Shown: piece by piece, positions 57,334-64,000 of the stretch
How the letters are laid out: each line of letters starts with the position of its first letter
Numbering within the stretch: the first letter of the stretch is position 1
From: Gordonibacter massiliensis (ex Traore et al. 2017)
GTDB taxonomy: Bacteria; Actinomycetota; Coriobacteriia; Coriobacteriales; Eggerthellaceae
DNA length: 64,000 bases
Direction of reading: 5' to 3'
Assembly: GCA_900170005.1 (NCBI GenBank)
Contig: LT827128.1
Coordinates: 1,178,001 to 1,242,000 of the forward strand
Notes under the pieces: model-generated
Database searches by the model: none
The model's input: the letters and a program-made list of their open reading frames with translations, nothing else
Told to the model about the DNA's origin: nothing
Position numbers and translations under genes: made by a program

Positions 57334-58407
57334 TTACTCCCCTCCCTTCTCGACGCGGGCGTTCAGGTCCTCGATGCGGGCCAGCACCTCCACGGGCGTC
57401 GGGATGACGCCGCCGGTGCGGCCGAAGAACTCCACGGGGCGGCGTCCGGCCACCACGAGGCGCACGTCGTCCACCATCTGCCCCATGTTCATCTCCACGT
57501 CCAAGAACGCCTTGGCGGTGGGCACGACGGCCTCGATGGCGTTCGTCGGGAACGGCCAGAGCGTGATGGGGCGCACGAGACCGGCCTTGACGCCCTTCGC
57601 ACGCGCCTCGACCACGGCGCTGCGCGCCACGCGGGCGCTCGCGCCGAAGGCCACGACCACGATATCGGCGTCTTCCGTGAGGAACGTCTCGGCGCGCTGC
57701 TCGTCGCGCTCGATCTGCGCGTAGCGCTCGTAGCGCTCGACGTTCAGGTTCTCGAGCTCGTCGGCCGTGAGGTACAGCGAGTTCACCACGTTGTGCGGCC
57801 TCGCGTGCTTGTGGCCGGTGGTGGCCCACGGCTTCTCGATCTGCTCGTCGCGGGGCTCGGGCATGACCACGGGCTCCATCATCTGGCCGAGCATGCCGTC
57901 GGCCAGGATCATGACGGGCGTGCGGTACTTGTCGGCCACGTCGAAGGCCGTGAACGCGTAGTCGGCCATCTCCTGCACCGTTGAGGGCGCGTACACCACC
58001 ACGCGGAAGTCGCCGTGGCCGAGCGCGCGCGTGGCCTGCCAGTAGTCGGCCTGCGAGGGTTGGATGCCGCCCAGGCCCGGGCCGCCGCGCTGCACGTTGA
58101 TGATGACGCCCGGCAGGTCGGCGCCGGCCATGTAGGAGATGCCCTCGCCCTTGAGCGAGATGCCCGGCGACGAGGACGACGTCATGACGCGCGCGCCGGC
58201 CGCCGAGGCGCCGTACACCATGTTGATGGCCGCGATCTCGCTTTCGGCCTGCAGGAACGTTCCGCCCACCTTGGGCATGCGCTTCGACATGTAGGCCGCG
58301 AGCTCCGTCTGCGGCGTGATGGGATACCCGAAGAAGAAGCGGCAACCGGCGCGCATCGCGGCTTCGGCGAGCGCCTCGTTGCCCTTCATGAGCACTTTCT
58401 CTGCCAT
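57334..58407 (-). CDS. vorB: 2-oxoacid:ferredoxin oxidoreductase alpha subunit, VorB type
   Basis: 357 residues. The start MAEKVLMKGNEALAEAAMRAGCRFFFGYPITPQTELAAYM is a hallmark of VorB (read in parts: KGNEALAEAA, GYPITPQTE). Further segments are AESEIAAINMVYGASAAGARVMTSSSSPG, GPGLGGIQPSQADYWQATR and LVRPITLWPFP. VOR enzymes prefer branched-chain 2-oxoacids from valine, leucine and isoleucine, although KOR-like specificities occur in this group. The start ATG (complement of 58405-58407) follows GAGAGGTAGGGGAAC. It lies six bases after the ferredoxin stop. Confidence 0.92.
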   Translation of the reverse strand: MAEKVLMKGNEALAEAAMRAGCRFFFGYPITPQTELAAYMSKRMPKVGGTFLQAESEIAAINMVYGASAAGARVMTSSSSPGISLKGEGISYMAGADLPGVIINVQRGGPGLGGIQPSQADYWQATRALGHGDFRVVVYAPSTVQEMADYAFTAFDVADKYRTPVMILADGMLGQMMEPVVMPEPRDEQIEKPWATTGHKHARPHNVVNSLYLTADELENLNVERYERYAQIERDEQRAETFLTEDADIVVVAFGASARVARSAVVEARAKGVKAGLVRPITLWPFPTNAIEAVVPTAKAFLDVEMNMGQMVDDVRLVVAGRRPVEFFGRTGGVIPTPVEVLARIEDLNARVEKGGE

Positions 58408-58413
58408 GTTCCC

Positions 58414-58620
58414 CTACCTCTCTACCGTGATCGCAACGTCGGGGCACATCGTCGCGCAGGACGCGCAACCCGTGCACGCATCCATATCGGTGCAGTACGC
58501 CGGGTGGTAGCCCTTCGCGGTGATCTTGTCGTTGTCGAGCTCCATGATGTGCTCGGGGCACGCGTCGACGCACAGGCCGCACCCTTTGCAGAAGCGGTCG
58601 TCTACGCTGATTCTCGCCAT
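58414..58620 (-). CDS. Ferredoxin-like (delta) subunit of the 2-oxoacid oxidoreductase
   Basis: 68 residues with two [4Fe-4S] motifs, CKGCGLCVDACPEHI and CTGCASCATMCPDVAI. This is the stand-alone delta/KorD-type electron acceptor of four-subunit 2-oxoacid oxidoreductases. It is first of the four oxidoreductase genes. The start ATG (complement of 58618-58620) follows GAGGAAGGCGGATC. Confidence 0.93.
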   Translation of the reverse strand: MARISVDDRFCKGCGLCVDACPEHIMELDNDKITAKGYHPAYCTDMDACTGCASCATMCPDVAITVER

Positions 58621-58691
58621 GATCCGCCTTCCTCGTCTCGTCCGTATGCTCGCGCCGGCGGCGGTTGCCGTCCGCGCGCTGCTCTCTCGTC

Positions 58692-59600
58692 TTATTGCCA
58701 GGGAGTTCTTACATATACTTGCACAGGATAGAGCGCTTGGCTCCCTCCATTCGGCGCAAGGTGGGTGTTTTTCCGGTCGGCGACCTGCCCCGCCCGCCCG
58801 GTCGGCACCGTGGTGAAGGCGAGCGGCAGGCCCACGAGCCGCGCCACCTCTCCCGCGAACGGGATGCCCCGCGCGACGACGTCCTCGTCGGTGTCGCCCT
58901 GCAGGTGCGTGTTGTTCGCCACGGCCGTTGCGACCAGGTGCGACTTCGCCTCGATCTCGCGCAGCACCTCCACCGCCTCGGCGGGGTCCTGCGTGAGGTT
59001 GCGGCTGCGGTTCACCACGTAGAGCATCTCGTAGGGGCCCGCCGCCACGGTCTTCGCGAAGCGTCCGAGCGCCGTGGCGCCCACGTCGTCGCCCCCGGCG
59101 TCGATGACGAGCAGGCGCCCCTCTTGCGCGCGCGCCTGCTCGATGGCCGGCAGGATGGTGCCCGACAGGCTCGGCCCGTCCAGGTTCGTGCCGGCGAACA
59201 CGGGCGCGATCACCCGCACGCCCGCCTCGTCGAGCAGCCCCGCGTAGTCGCTCGAACGGAAGAACGGGTTCACCACATCCAGGTCGACGATCGTCACCTC
59301 GAGGCCGCGCGCGGCGGCGTCGAGCGCCAGGTTGAGCGCGAGGTTCGTCTTGCCCACCCCGTAATGCCCGCACACCACGAGGACCGGCGCTCCTGTCATC
59401 CTGAGCGGAGCGACCGAAGGGAGCGGAGTCGAAGGATCCCGCGCGGTGCCAACCGAAGGATTCCCTGCTACCGCCGCACGGAATCCTTCGACTCCGCGCT
59501 GCGCGCTCCGCTCAGGATGACAGAGGGAAGCGTCCGCTTGCTCGGGATGACAGAGGGGCCGCTCCGACGCATCCTCGGGATGACAAGATTCGCCTTCCAT
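58692..59600 (-). CDS. P-loop ATPase (MinD/CobQ-like) with repeat-derived N-terminus
   Basis: 302 residues if started at the ATG complementary to 59598-59600, which overlaps the stop of the upstream acyl-CoA synthetase (TGATG). The first 67 residues come from tandem dispersed repeats (CHPEDASERP, CHPEQADAS, CHPERSAQRGV). The conserved protein begins at MTGAPVLVVCGHYGVGKTNLAL, with the Walker A GHYGVGKTN, then VTIVDLDVVNPFFRSSDYA, LLVIDAGGDDVGATALGR and a C-terminal AFTTVPTGRAGQVADR. An ATG at 59399 could start the plain ATPase of 235 residues but has little ribosome-binding site. The deviant-Walker SIMIBI fold suggests a maturation or metal/cofactor ATPase. Its function in this oxidoreductase operon is unknown. 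Confidence 0.78.
   Translation of the reverse strand: MEGESCHPEDASERPLCHPEQADASLCHPERSAQRGVEGFRAAVAGNPSVGTARDPSTPLPSVAPLRMTGAPVLVVCGHYGVGKTNLALNLALDAAARGLEVTIVDLDVVNPFFRSSDYAGLLDEAGVRVIAPVFAGTNLDGPSLSGTILPAIEQARAQEGRLLVIDAGGDDVGATALGRFAKTVAAGPYEMLYVVNRSRNLTQDPAEAVEVLREIEAKSHLVATAVANNTHLQGDTDEDVVARGIPFAGEVARLVGLPLAFTTVPTGRAGQVADRKNTHLAPNGGSQALYPVQVYVRTPWQ
59394..59600. repeat. TCATCCTGAG-family repeat array (copy 3) inside a coding region
   Basis: TGTCATCCTGAGCGGAGCGA (59395 onward), GGAGTCGAAGGATCC, GGAATCCTTCGACTCC, GCTCAGGATGACAG and further partial CGGGATGACA units fill about 200 bases. The ends lie at the junction between the acyl-CoA synthetase stop codon and the ATPase core. Confidence 0.8.
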
Positions 59601-61378
59601 CACACCAGACCTTCCGGGGCGGCTTGCTCGTCCACCTCGCGGATGGCGGCGCGGCGGATCTTGCCGTTCACGGTCTTGGGCAGGGCGTCCACGTACTCCA
59701 CGATGCGCGGGTACTTGTAGGGCGCCGTGCGCTTCTTCACCCACGTCTGCAGCTCCTTGGTGAGCAGGTCGCTCCCTGCGAAGCCGGACGCCAGCACCAC
59801 GGTGGCCTTCACGGCCTTGCCGCGCACCGGATCGGGCACGCCCGTGACGGCGCACTCCTGCACGGCCTCGTGCTCCAGAAGCACGCTCTCGATCTCGAAG
59901 GGGCCGATGCGGTAGCCGCTCGACTTGATGACGTCGTCGTTGCGGCCCACGTACCAGAAGTAGCCGTCCTCGTCGCACCAGGCGGTGTCGCCGGTGTGGT
60001 ACCAGCCGTCGTACACGGCCGCGGCCGTCTTCTCCGGGTCGCGATAGTACTCCAGCATGATGCCGGCGGCCTTCTCGTGCACGTCGATGCACACCTCGCC
60101 GGTCTCGCCCGTGTCGCAGCGGGAGCCGTCGGCGCGCTGGATCTCCACGTTGTACAGCGGCACCGGCTTGCCCATGGAGCCGGGGCGCGGCGTGGACCCG
60201 GTGAGGTTCGCGATGGTGAGCGGCGTCTCGGTCTGGCCGAAGCCCTCGTAGATGACAAGCCCCGTGTGCTCCTTCCAGAAGTCGAACAGATCGGGGTTCA
60301 GGGCCTCGCCCGCCGTGGTGGAGTACGCAAGCGTGGACAGGTCGTAGGAGTCCAGGTCCTCGGCCATCATCATGCGGTACATGGTGGGCGGACAGCAGAG
60401 CGTCGTGATGCCGTACTTCCCGATGAGCGACAGGATCTCGGAGGGATGGAAGCGGTCGAAGTCGTACGTGAACACGCACGCCTCCATGAGCCACTGGCCG
60501 TAGTACTTGCCCCACACGGCCTTGCCCCAACCGGTGTCGGCGATGGTGAAGTGCAGGCCGTCAGGCTGCACGTTGTGCCAGTGCTTGGCCGTGACCAGGT
60601 GCGCGATGGCGTACTCGGAGTCGTGCAGCACCATCTTGGGGTTGCCGGACGTGCCGGAGGAGAAGTACATGAGCATGGGATCGGCCGCGGCCGTCTCGCG
60701 GCGCGCGAAGTCCTCGCTCGCGGCGCGCACGCCCGTGTTGAAGTCGAGCCAGCCCGCGCGCTCGGCGGGGGCGGAACAGACGCCGTCCGGGCCCGAGAGG
60801 GCCGCGCCCAGCGGCAGGCCGTCGTCGGGGAACACGAGGTTGCCGTCGGCGTCCTCGGGCGTGAGGCCGCCTCCCGCGCCGTTCACCAGCATCTTCACCT
60901 GCACGGTGGGGCACGCCTCGGCCACGTTGTCCATCACGTCGGCGATGTCGCCGAGCGACGTGGCGATGATCGCCTTGATGGAGGCCCCGTTCAGGCGGTA
61001 CTCCAGGTCGTGCTCCTTGAGCATGAACGTGGCGGGCACCATGACGGCGCCGAGCTTCGCGAGCGCCGTGGCCACGAACCAGAACTGGTAGTGGCGGCGC
61101 AGGATGACCATCACGTAGTCGCCCCGCCCGATGCCGGCGTCGGCCAGGTAGTTCGCCGTCTTGTCCGACCACCTCTTCATGTCGGCGAACGTGAAGACGT
61201 GCTCCTCGCCCTCGGGGTTGCACCATACCATGGCGCGGCGTTCGGGATCGTTCTCGGCGATGTCGTCGACCACGTCGTAGCCGAAGTTGAAGCCTGCGGG
61301 GCAGTTGACGGAGAAATCGGCGAGGAGGCCGTCCTCGTCGTAGCGTTCGGTGACGAAGCGGAGGTTGATGTTTCTCAT
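59600..61378 (-). CDS. AMP-forming acyl-CoA synthetase (copy 2)
   Basis: 592 residues. The same ANL plan as the copy at 53702: YFSSGTSGNPKMVLHD (AMP P-loop), GWGKAVWGKYYGQWLMEAC, EGFGQTETPLTIANL, YHTGDTAWCDEDGYFWYVGRNDDVIK and PKTVNGKIRRAAIR. It has an extra insertion around residues 165-205 (GAGGGLTPEDADGNLVFPDD) compared with copy 1, so substrates may differ. The start ATG (complement of 61376-61378) follows AAGGAAGAGAAACC, 136 bases after the XRE-cupin gene; a strong hairpin (61461-61504) lies in that gap. Its stop overlaps the start of the ATPase gene. Confidence 0.92.
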   Translation of the reverse strand: MRNINLRFVTERYDEDGLLADFSVNCPAGFNFGYDVVDDIAENDPERRAMVWCNPEGEEHVFTFADMKRWSDKTANYLADAGIGRGDYVMVILRRHYQFWFVATALAKLGAVMVPATFMLKEHDLEYRLNGASIKAIIATSLGDIADVMDNVAEACPTVQVKMLVNGAGGGLTPEDADGNLVFPDDGLPLGAALSGPDGVCSAPAERAGWLDFNTGVRAASEDFARRETAAADPMLMYFSSGTSGNPKMVLHDSEYAIAHLVTAKHWHNVQPDGLHFTIADTGWGKAVWGKYYGQWLMEACVFTYDFDRFHPSEILSLIGKYGITTLCCPPTMYRMMMAEDLDSYDLSTLAYSTTAGEALNPDLFDFWKEHTGLVIYEGFGQTETPLTIANLTGSTPRPGSMGKPVPLYNVEIQRADGSRCDTGETGEVCIDVHEKAAGIMLEYYRDPEKTAAAVYDGWYHTGDTAWCDEDGYFWYVGRNDDVIKSSGYRIGPFEIESVLLEHEAVQECAVTGVPDPVRGKAVKATVVLASGFAGSDLLTKELQTWVKKRTAPYKYPRIVEYVDALPKTVNGKIRRAAIREVDEQAAPEGLV

Positions 61379-61460
61379 GGTTTCTCTTCCTTGAAGGCGA
61401 TGCGGCGGGCCGTCCGCCGCGAGACGGATACGATCATCAGATGCTTCGGCGCTGAACCGC

Positions 61461-61504
61461 GCGCCCGCCGTGTCCCCGCCGCTGCGCGGCGGGACGGCGG
61501 GCGC
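61461..61504 (-). terminator. Nested GC hairpin between XRE-cupin 2 and acyl-CoA synthetase 2
   Basis: GCGCCCGCCGT and ACGGCGGGCGC (61461-61471 and 61494-61504) enclose an inner CCCGCCG/CGGCGGG stem. This is strong enough to attenuate or process the transcript. There is no U run. Confidence 0.5.
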
Positions 61505-61514
61505 AGGGCAGCGC

Positions 61515-62099
61515 CTAGATAATCGTCTCCCCGTGGGGCTTCATGACGACGGCCAGGAACACGCACGGCTCGCCGCCCGTGGCGATCATGCCGTGGCCGC
61601 GGCTCGAATCGTACATGAGCAGGTCGCCGGCCTCCAGCTCCTCCACGTGGTCCTCGTAGGCGAAGCGCATCTTGCCGGAGATGATGTAGTCAAGCTCCTG
61701 GCCCACATGGTAGGACAGGTGGATGGGCGCGTCCTGCTCCTCCGGGAGGAAGGGTGCGGTGACCAGGAACGGCTCGGCCAGCTTGTTCTTGAAGTGGGGC
61801 GCCTTGTGCAGGTACTCGAAGCCCGCGCGCCGCTTGATGGACAGGCCGTCGGCCGCGCGCGTGAGCGAGTAGCCCGACAGGTGCGGGTTCTCGCCGGTCA
61901 GAAGCTCGATGACGTCCACGCCCAAACGCTCGGCGCACTTGTACAGGAACGTGAACGACAGGTCCTGCTTGCCCGACTCCTGGGCGGCGTACTCGGCGAC
62001 GGAGCGGCCGGTCGCGTCGGCCATCTCCTGCATGGTGATGTCGAGGTCTTCGCGCAGCGCCCGAATGCGCCCCGCCACCTCTTCGATGTTCGGCTCCAT
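61515..62099 (-). CDS. XRE-cupin transcriptional regulator (copy 2)
   Basis: 194 residues. Helix-turn-helix AGRIRALREDLDITMQEMADATGRSVAEYAAQE is followed by a linker and a C-terminal cupin domain (HLSYHVGQELDYIISGKMRF and LEAGDLLMYDSSRGHGMIA). It probably senses a metabolite of the adjacent acyl-CoA synthetase and controls the run. It is the first gene of the minus-strand series from 62.1 to 53.7 kb. The start ATG (complement of 62097-62099) is preceded by AAGGAGG at an unusually long distance of about 12 bases. An extended -10 (TGCTATACA, complement) lies near 62178-62186. Confidence 0.9.
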   Translation of the reverse strand: MEPNIEEVAGRIRALREDLDITMQEMADATGRSVAEYAAQESGKQDLSFTFLYKCAERLGVDVIELLTGENPHLSGYSLTRAADGLSIKRRAGFEYLHKAPHFKNKLAEPFLVTAPFLPEEQDAPIHLSYHVGQELDYIISGKMRFAYEDHVEELEAGDLLMYDSSRGHGMIATGGEPCVFLAVVMKPHGETII

Positions 62100-62177
62100 A
62101 GAAGTCGCAAGACCTCCTTCTGCTGTGACGCGGCATCGCCGCCAAAACGATGCCTGGCCGATGAAAAGTCTTCATAT

Positions 62178-62186
62178 TGTATAGCA
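62178..62186 (-). promoter_or_regulatory. Promoter of the XRE-cupin 2 / VOR run (extended -10)
   Basis: TGCTATACA on the minus strand is an extended -10, about 80 bases upstream of the XRE-cupin 2 start. The 362-base gap at 62100-62461 holds no gene. An AATAAT at 62411-62416 may serve the divergent GGDEF-EAL gene. Confidence 0.5.
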
Positions 62187-62461
62187 CTTTAGTCGGTTGC
62201 AGTGCGAGAAGGGTGAAATCTCCGCAGGCGGCGGCGACGCTCCCAGGAAAACGGACGCCCTCCCTGCCGATGCGCACCGCCCCACACGGCAGTCCGACCC
62301 CGCGCACCGGAGAGGGGCTTCGAATCGCGCGATCCGCGAACACCCCGATCAAAGCGCGAAACACAACGCTCGGGTATTGCGGCCGACTTCCCTTTCTGCT
62401 ACTTTAGTGCAATAATTTCATTGTGTACGTTACCAATAAGCTAGTGATCGCGAGAAAGCGA

Positions 62462-64000
62462 ATGAAGAACGAGAGCATGCCCGACGACTCGTCGCGAGGC
62501 GGGAGTCGCCGCAGAGAGGCGTCCTTCGGGACAAGGGACCGGGCAGGACGGCGGGCTCTGCTCGCGGCCGCCGTCCTGCTCGTCGCGCTCGTCTCGGCCC
62601 TGCTCGCGTTCAACGCCGTCCAACTCCAGAAGGCCGCGAACCTGGCGACCGAACGACACGGAAGCGACGTTTCCGCCCAGATAGCGGCCATCGTCGGCGT
62701 CGCGATGCTCGCCTTCGCGGCGATCCTGCTCGTCATGCTCGCCCTGGAGCGAAGCCATCGCCGAAGCATAGAGGAGATCGCCTTCGTCGACCCCCTGACC
62801 GGAGGCATGTCCGCGTCTCGGTTCCGCATCGTCTGCGAAGAGCTCCTCGGCCGTGCGGGCGCGGAGGAGTGGAGCATCGTCGCCCTGAATGTGCGCGACT
62901 TCCGCCTGATCAACGAGAGCTTCGGAAACGAACGGGGCAACGACGTGCTGCGCCATATCCTGCGCGTGATCGACGGGCGCCTGGGCGTGGGCGAGGCGGT
63001 CGCGCGGGGCGAGGCCGATCACTTCTACCTGCTGCTGAGGGAGGGCGATCCCGCGTCCATCGAAGACCGCGTCGAGCGCATCGCGGAGGATGCGAACGCG
63101 TTCAACGCGAACCGGGAGCATCCGTACTACCTGGTTTTGAATTGCGGCGTCTACCTTGTCGAGGACGAAGGGCTGGACGTCGCAGCCATGATCGACCGCG
63201 CGAACGACGCGCGCAAGGGCCTCCCTACCCGCTCGGACGCGCTGTGCCGTTTTTACGACGCCGCGGTCGTGGAGCGCCTCCAGCGCGAGAAAGAGCTGGC
63301 GAACCTGCTGGACGGTTCGATAAAAAACCGCGACTTCATCGTCACCCTGCAGCCCAAGGTGCGCCTTTCCGACGGCAAGGTGGCCGGAGCGGAAGCCCTC
63401 GTGCGCTGGCACCACCCCCAGAAGGGCGTCATCAGCCCCGCCGAGTTCGTGCCCGTATTCGAGAAGACGGGCGCCATCGTGAAGATCGACCTGCTGATGT
63501 TCGAGCAGTCGTGCGAGTTTTTGGCGCGCTGGATCGCGGCGGGGCGCGAACCCGTCCCCGTGTCGGTCAACCTCTCGCGCAGGCATTTCGAGGATCCCGG
63601 GTTCCTGGCGCCGTTCGTCCGCATAGCCGACGAGCACGGCGTGCCGCACGGCCTCGTCGAGATGGAGATGACCGAGTCCATATTCTTCGACGACGAGGCC
63701 ATCGGCAACGTGAAGAAGGCGGTCGACGCCATGCACGACCACGGCTTCACCTGCTCGCTCGACGACTTCGGGTCGGGCTACTCGTCGCTCGGCCTTCTCA
63801 AGGAGTTCGACGTCGACGCGCTCAAGCTCGACCGTTCCTTCTTCCTGGACGATTCGAGCCGCGCCCGCGACGTGGTGGAGTCCATCGTGGGCCTTGCGAA
63901 CAAGCTGGGCCTGACGACCGTGGCCGAAGGCATCGAGGACGGCGAGCGGCTGCGCTTCCTGCGCGCCGTCGGGTGCGACCTCGTGCAAGGCTACGTGTTC
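62462..64000 (+). CDS. GGDEF-EAL cyclic-di-GMP protein (3' end beyond window)
   Basis: 513 codons are visible, open to the right edge. Two membrane helices (about residues 30-51 and 73-93) are followed by a GGDEF domain (VDPLTGGMSASRF onward). Its active-site motif is degenerate, reading ARGEADHF where ARxGGDEF is expected (near residue 182), so cyclase activity is unlikely. An EAL domain starts near residue 300 with intact motifs: AGAEALVRWHHP, VSVNLSRRHF, EMEMTESIFF, LDDFGSGYSSL, DALKLDRSFF, TVAEGIED and QGYVF. It is therefore predicted to be a membrane-bound c-di-GMP phosphodiesterase. GTG codons at 62423 and 62444 are in frame, but the ATG at 62462 is preferred. It is divergent from the XRE-cupin gene. 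Confidence 0.9.
   Translation, partial: MKNESMPDDSSRGGSRRREASFGTRDRAGRRALLAAAVLLVALVSALLAFNAVQLQKAANLATERHGSDVSAQIAAIVGVAMLAFAAILLVMLALERSHRRSIEEIAFVDPLTGGMSASRFRIVCEELLGRAGAEEWSIVALNVRDFRLINESFGNERGNDVLRHILRVIDGRLGVGEAVARGEADHFYLLLREGDPASIEDRVERIAEDANAFNANREHPYYLVLNCGVYLVEDEGLDVAAMIDRANDARKGLPTRSDALCRFYDAAVVERLQREKELANLLDGSIKNRDFIVTLQPKVRLSDGKVAGAEALVRWHHPQKGVISPAEFVPVFEKTGAIVKIDLLMFEQSCEFLARWIAAGREPVPVSVNLSRRHFEDPGFLAPFVRIADEHGVPHGLVEMEMTESIFFDDEAIGNVKKAVDAMHDHGFTCSLDDFGSGYSSLGLLKEFDVDALKLDRSFFLDDSSRARDVVESIVGLANKLGLTTVAEGIEDGERLRFLRAVGCDLVQGYVF

Overview
The window reads as a high-GC (mid-to-high 60s percent by eye) anaerobic Actinomycetota chromosome, most like Eggerthellaceae (Coriobacteriia). 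The reasons are the density of exported molybdopterin oxidoreductases with Tat signals, a complete selenocysteine apparatus, a VorB-type ferredoxin-linked 2-oxoacid oxidoreductase, and the RNHCP, DUF5067 and DUF3343 families. This assignment is inferred from gene content; no 16S gene is present. No phage, CRISPR array, rRNA or insertion sequence was seen.

Layout. 1-2.9 kb: 5' end of pyrR with its attenuator, a TetR regulator divergent from an HXXEE membrane protein, and an unknown membrane protein. 3.2-5.6 kb: AmrS and a fused AmrB-AmrA protein. 5.8-6.7 kb: a Fic protein. 6.7-13.6 kb: formate dehydrogenase fdnGHI-fdhE-fdhD, whose catalytic subunit is read through an in-frame UGA (Sec200). 14.1-25.4 kb: the selenium region. 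selD is itself a selenoprotein (UGA at codon 18). It is followed by an opposing run of genes (glycosyltransferase, double-cubane/2-hydroxyacyl-CoA dehydratase-type protein, DUF3343, its activase, cysteine desulfurase, YedF, DUF3343), then selA-selB and the tRNA-Sec gene. 25.4-33 kb: GH3 glycosidase, APC permease, Ser/Thr kinase with an HTH partner, DUF5067 lipoprotein, aldo/keto reductase. 33.4-43.2 kb: MFS transporter, Fe-S aldo/keto reductase, SDR, RNHCP-RsgA, Fe-alcohol dehydrogenase with exported flavodoxin, DUF362 protein, S51 peptidase-like protein. Three of these units have promoters with a 19-bp spacer, as used by MerR-family activators. 43.2-49.6 kb: a DMSO-reductase-family operon with a divergent LysR. 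49.6-53.5 kb: Rieske oxygenase, RF-like GGQ protein, HipA-like kinase, ANT(6)-like nucleotidyltransferase. 53.7-62.1 kb: a probable operon of two XRE-cupin regulators, two acyl-CoA synthetases, a VOR-type oxidoreductase and a P-loop ATPase. 62.5 kb to the end: a truncated GGDEF-EAL protein.

How it fits together. Selenophosphate from SelD feeds SelA-SelB-tRNA-Sec, which is needed to make both FdnG and SelD. FdhE and FdhD mature the formate dehydrogenase. The dehydratase/activase/DUF3343/YedF/desulfurase run looks like an uncharacterised selenium- or sulfur-handling pathway and is the best candidate here for an undescribed system. Dispersed palindromic elements with GTAGGGGCG...CGCCCCTAC ends, a second family with CAAGGGCTCTGCCCTTG arms, and a third with TCATCCTGAG/CTCAGGATGA ends sit in many intergenic gaps. 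One copy of the third family appears to have been captured in frame at the 5' end of an ATPase gene.
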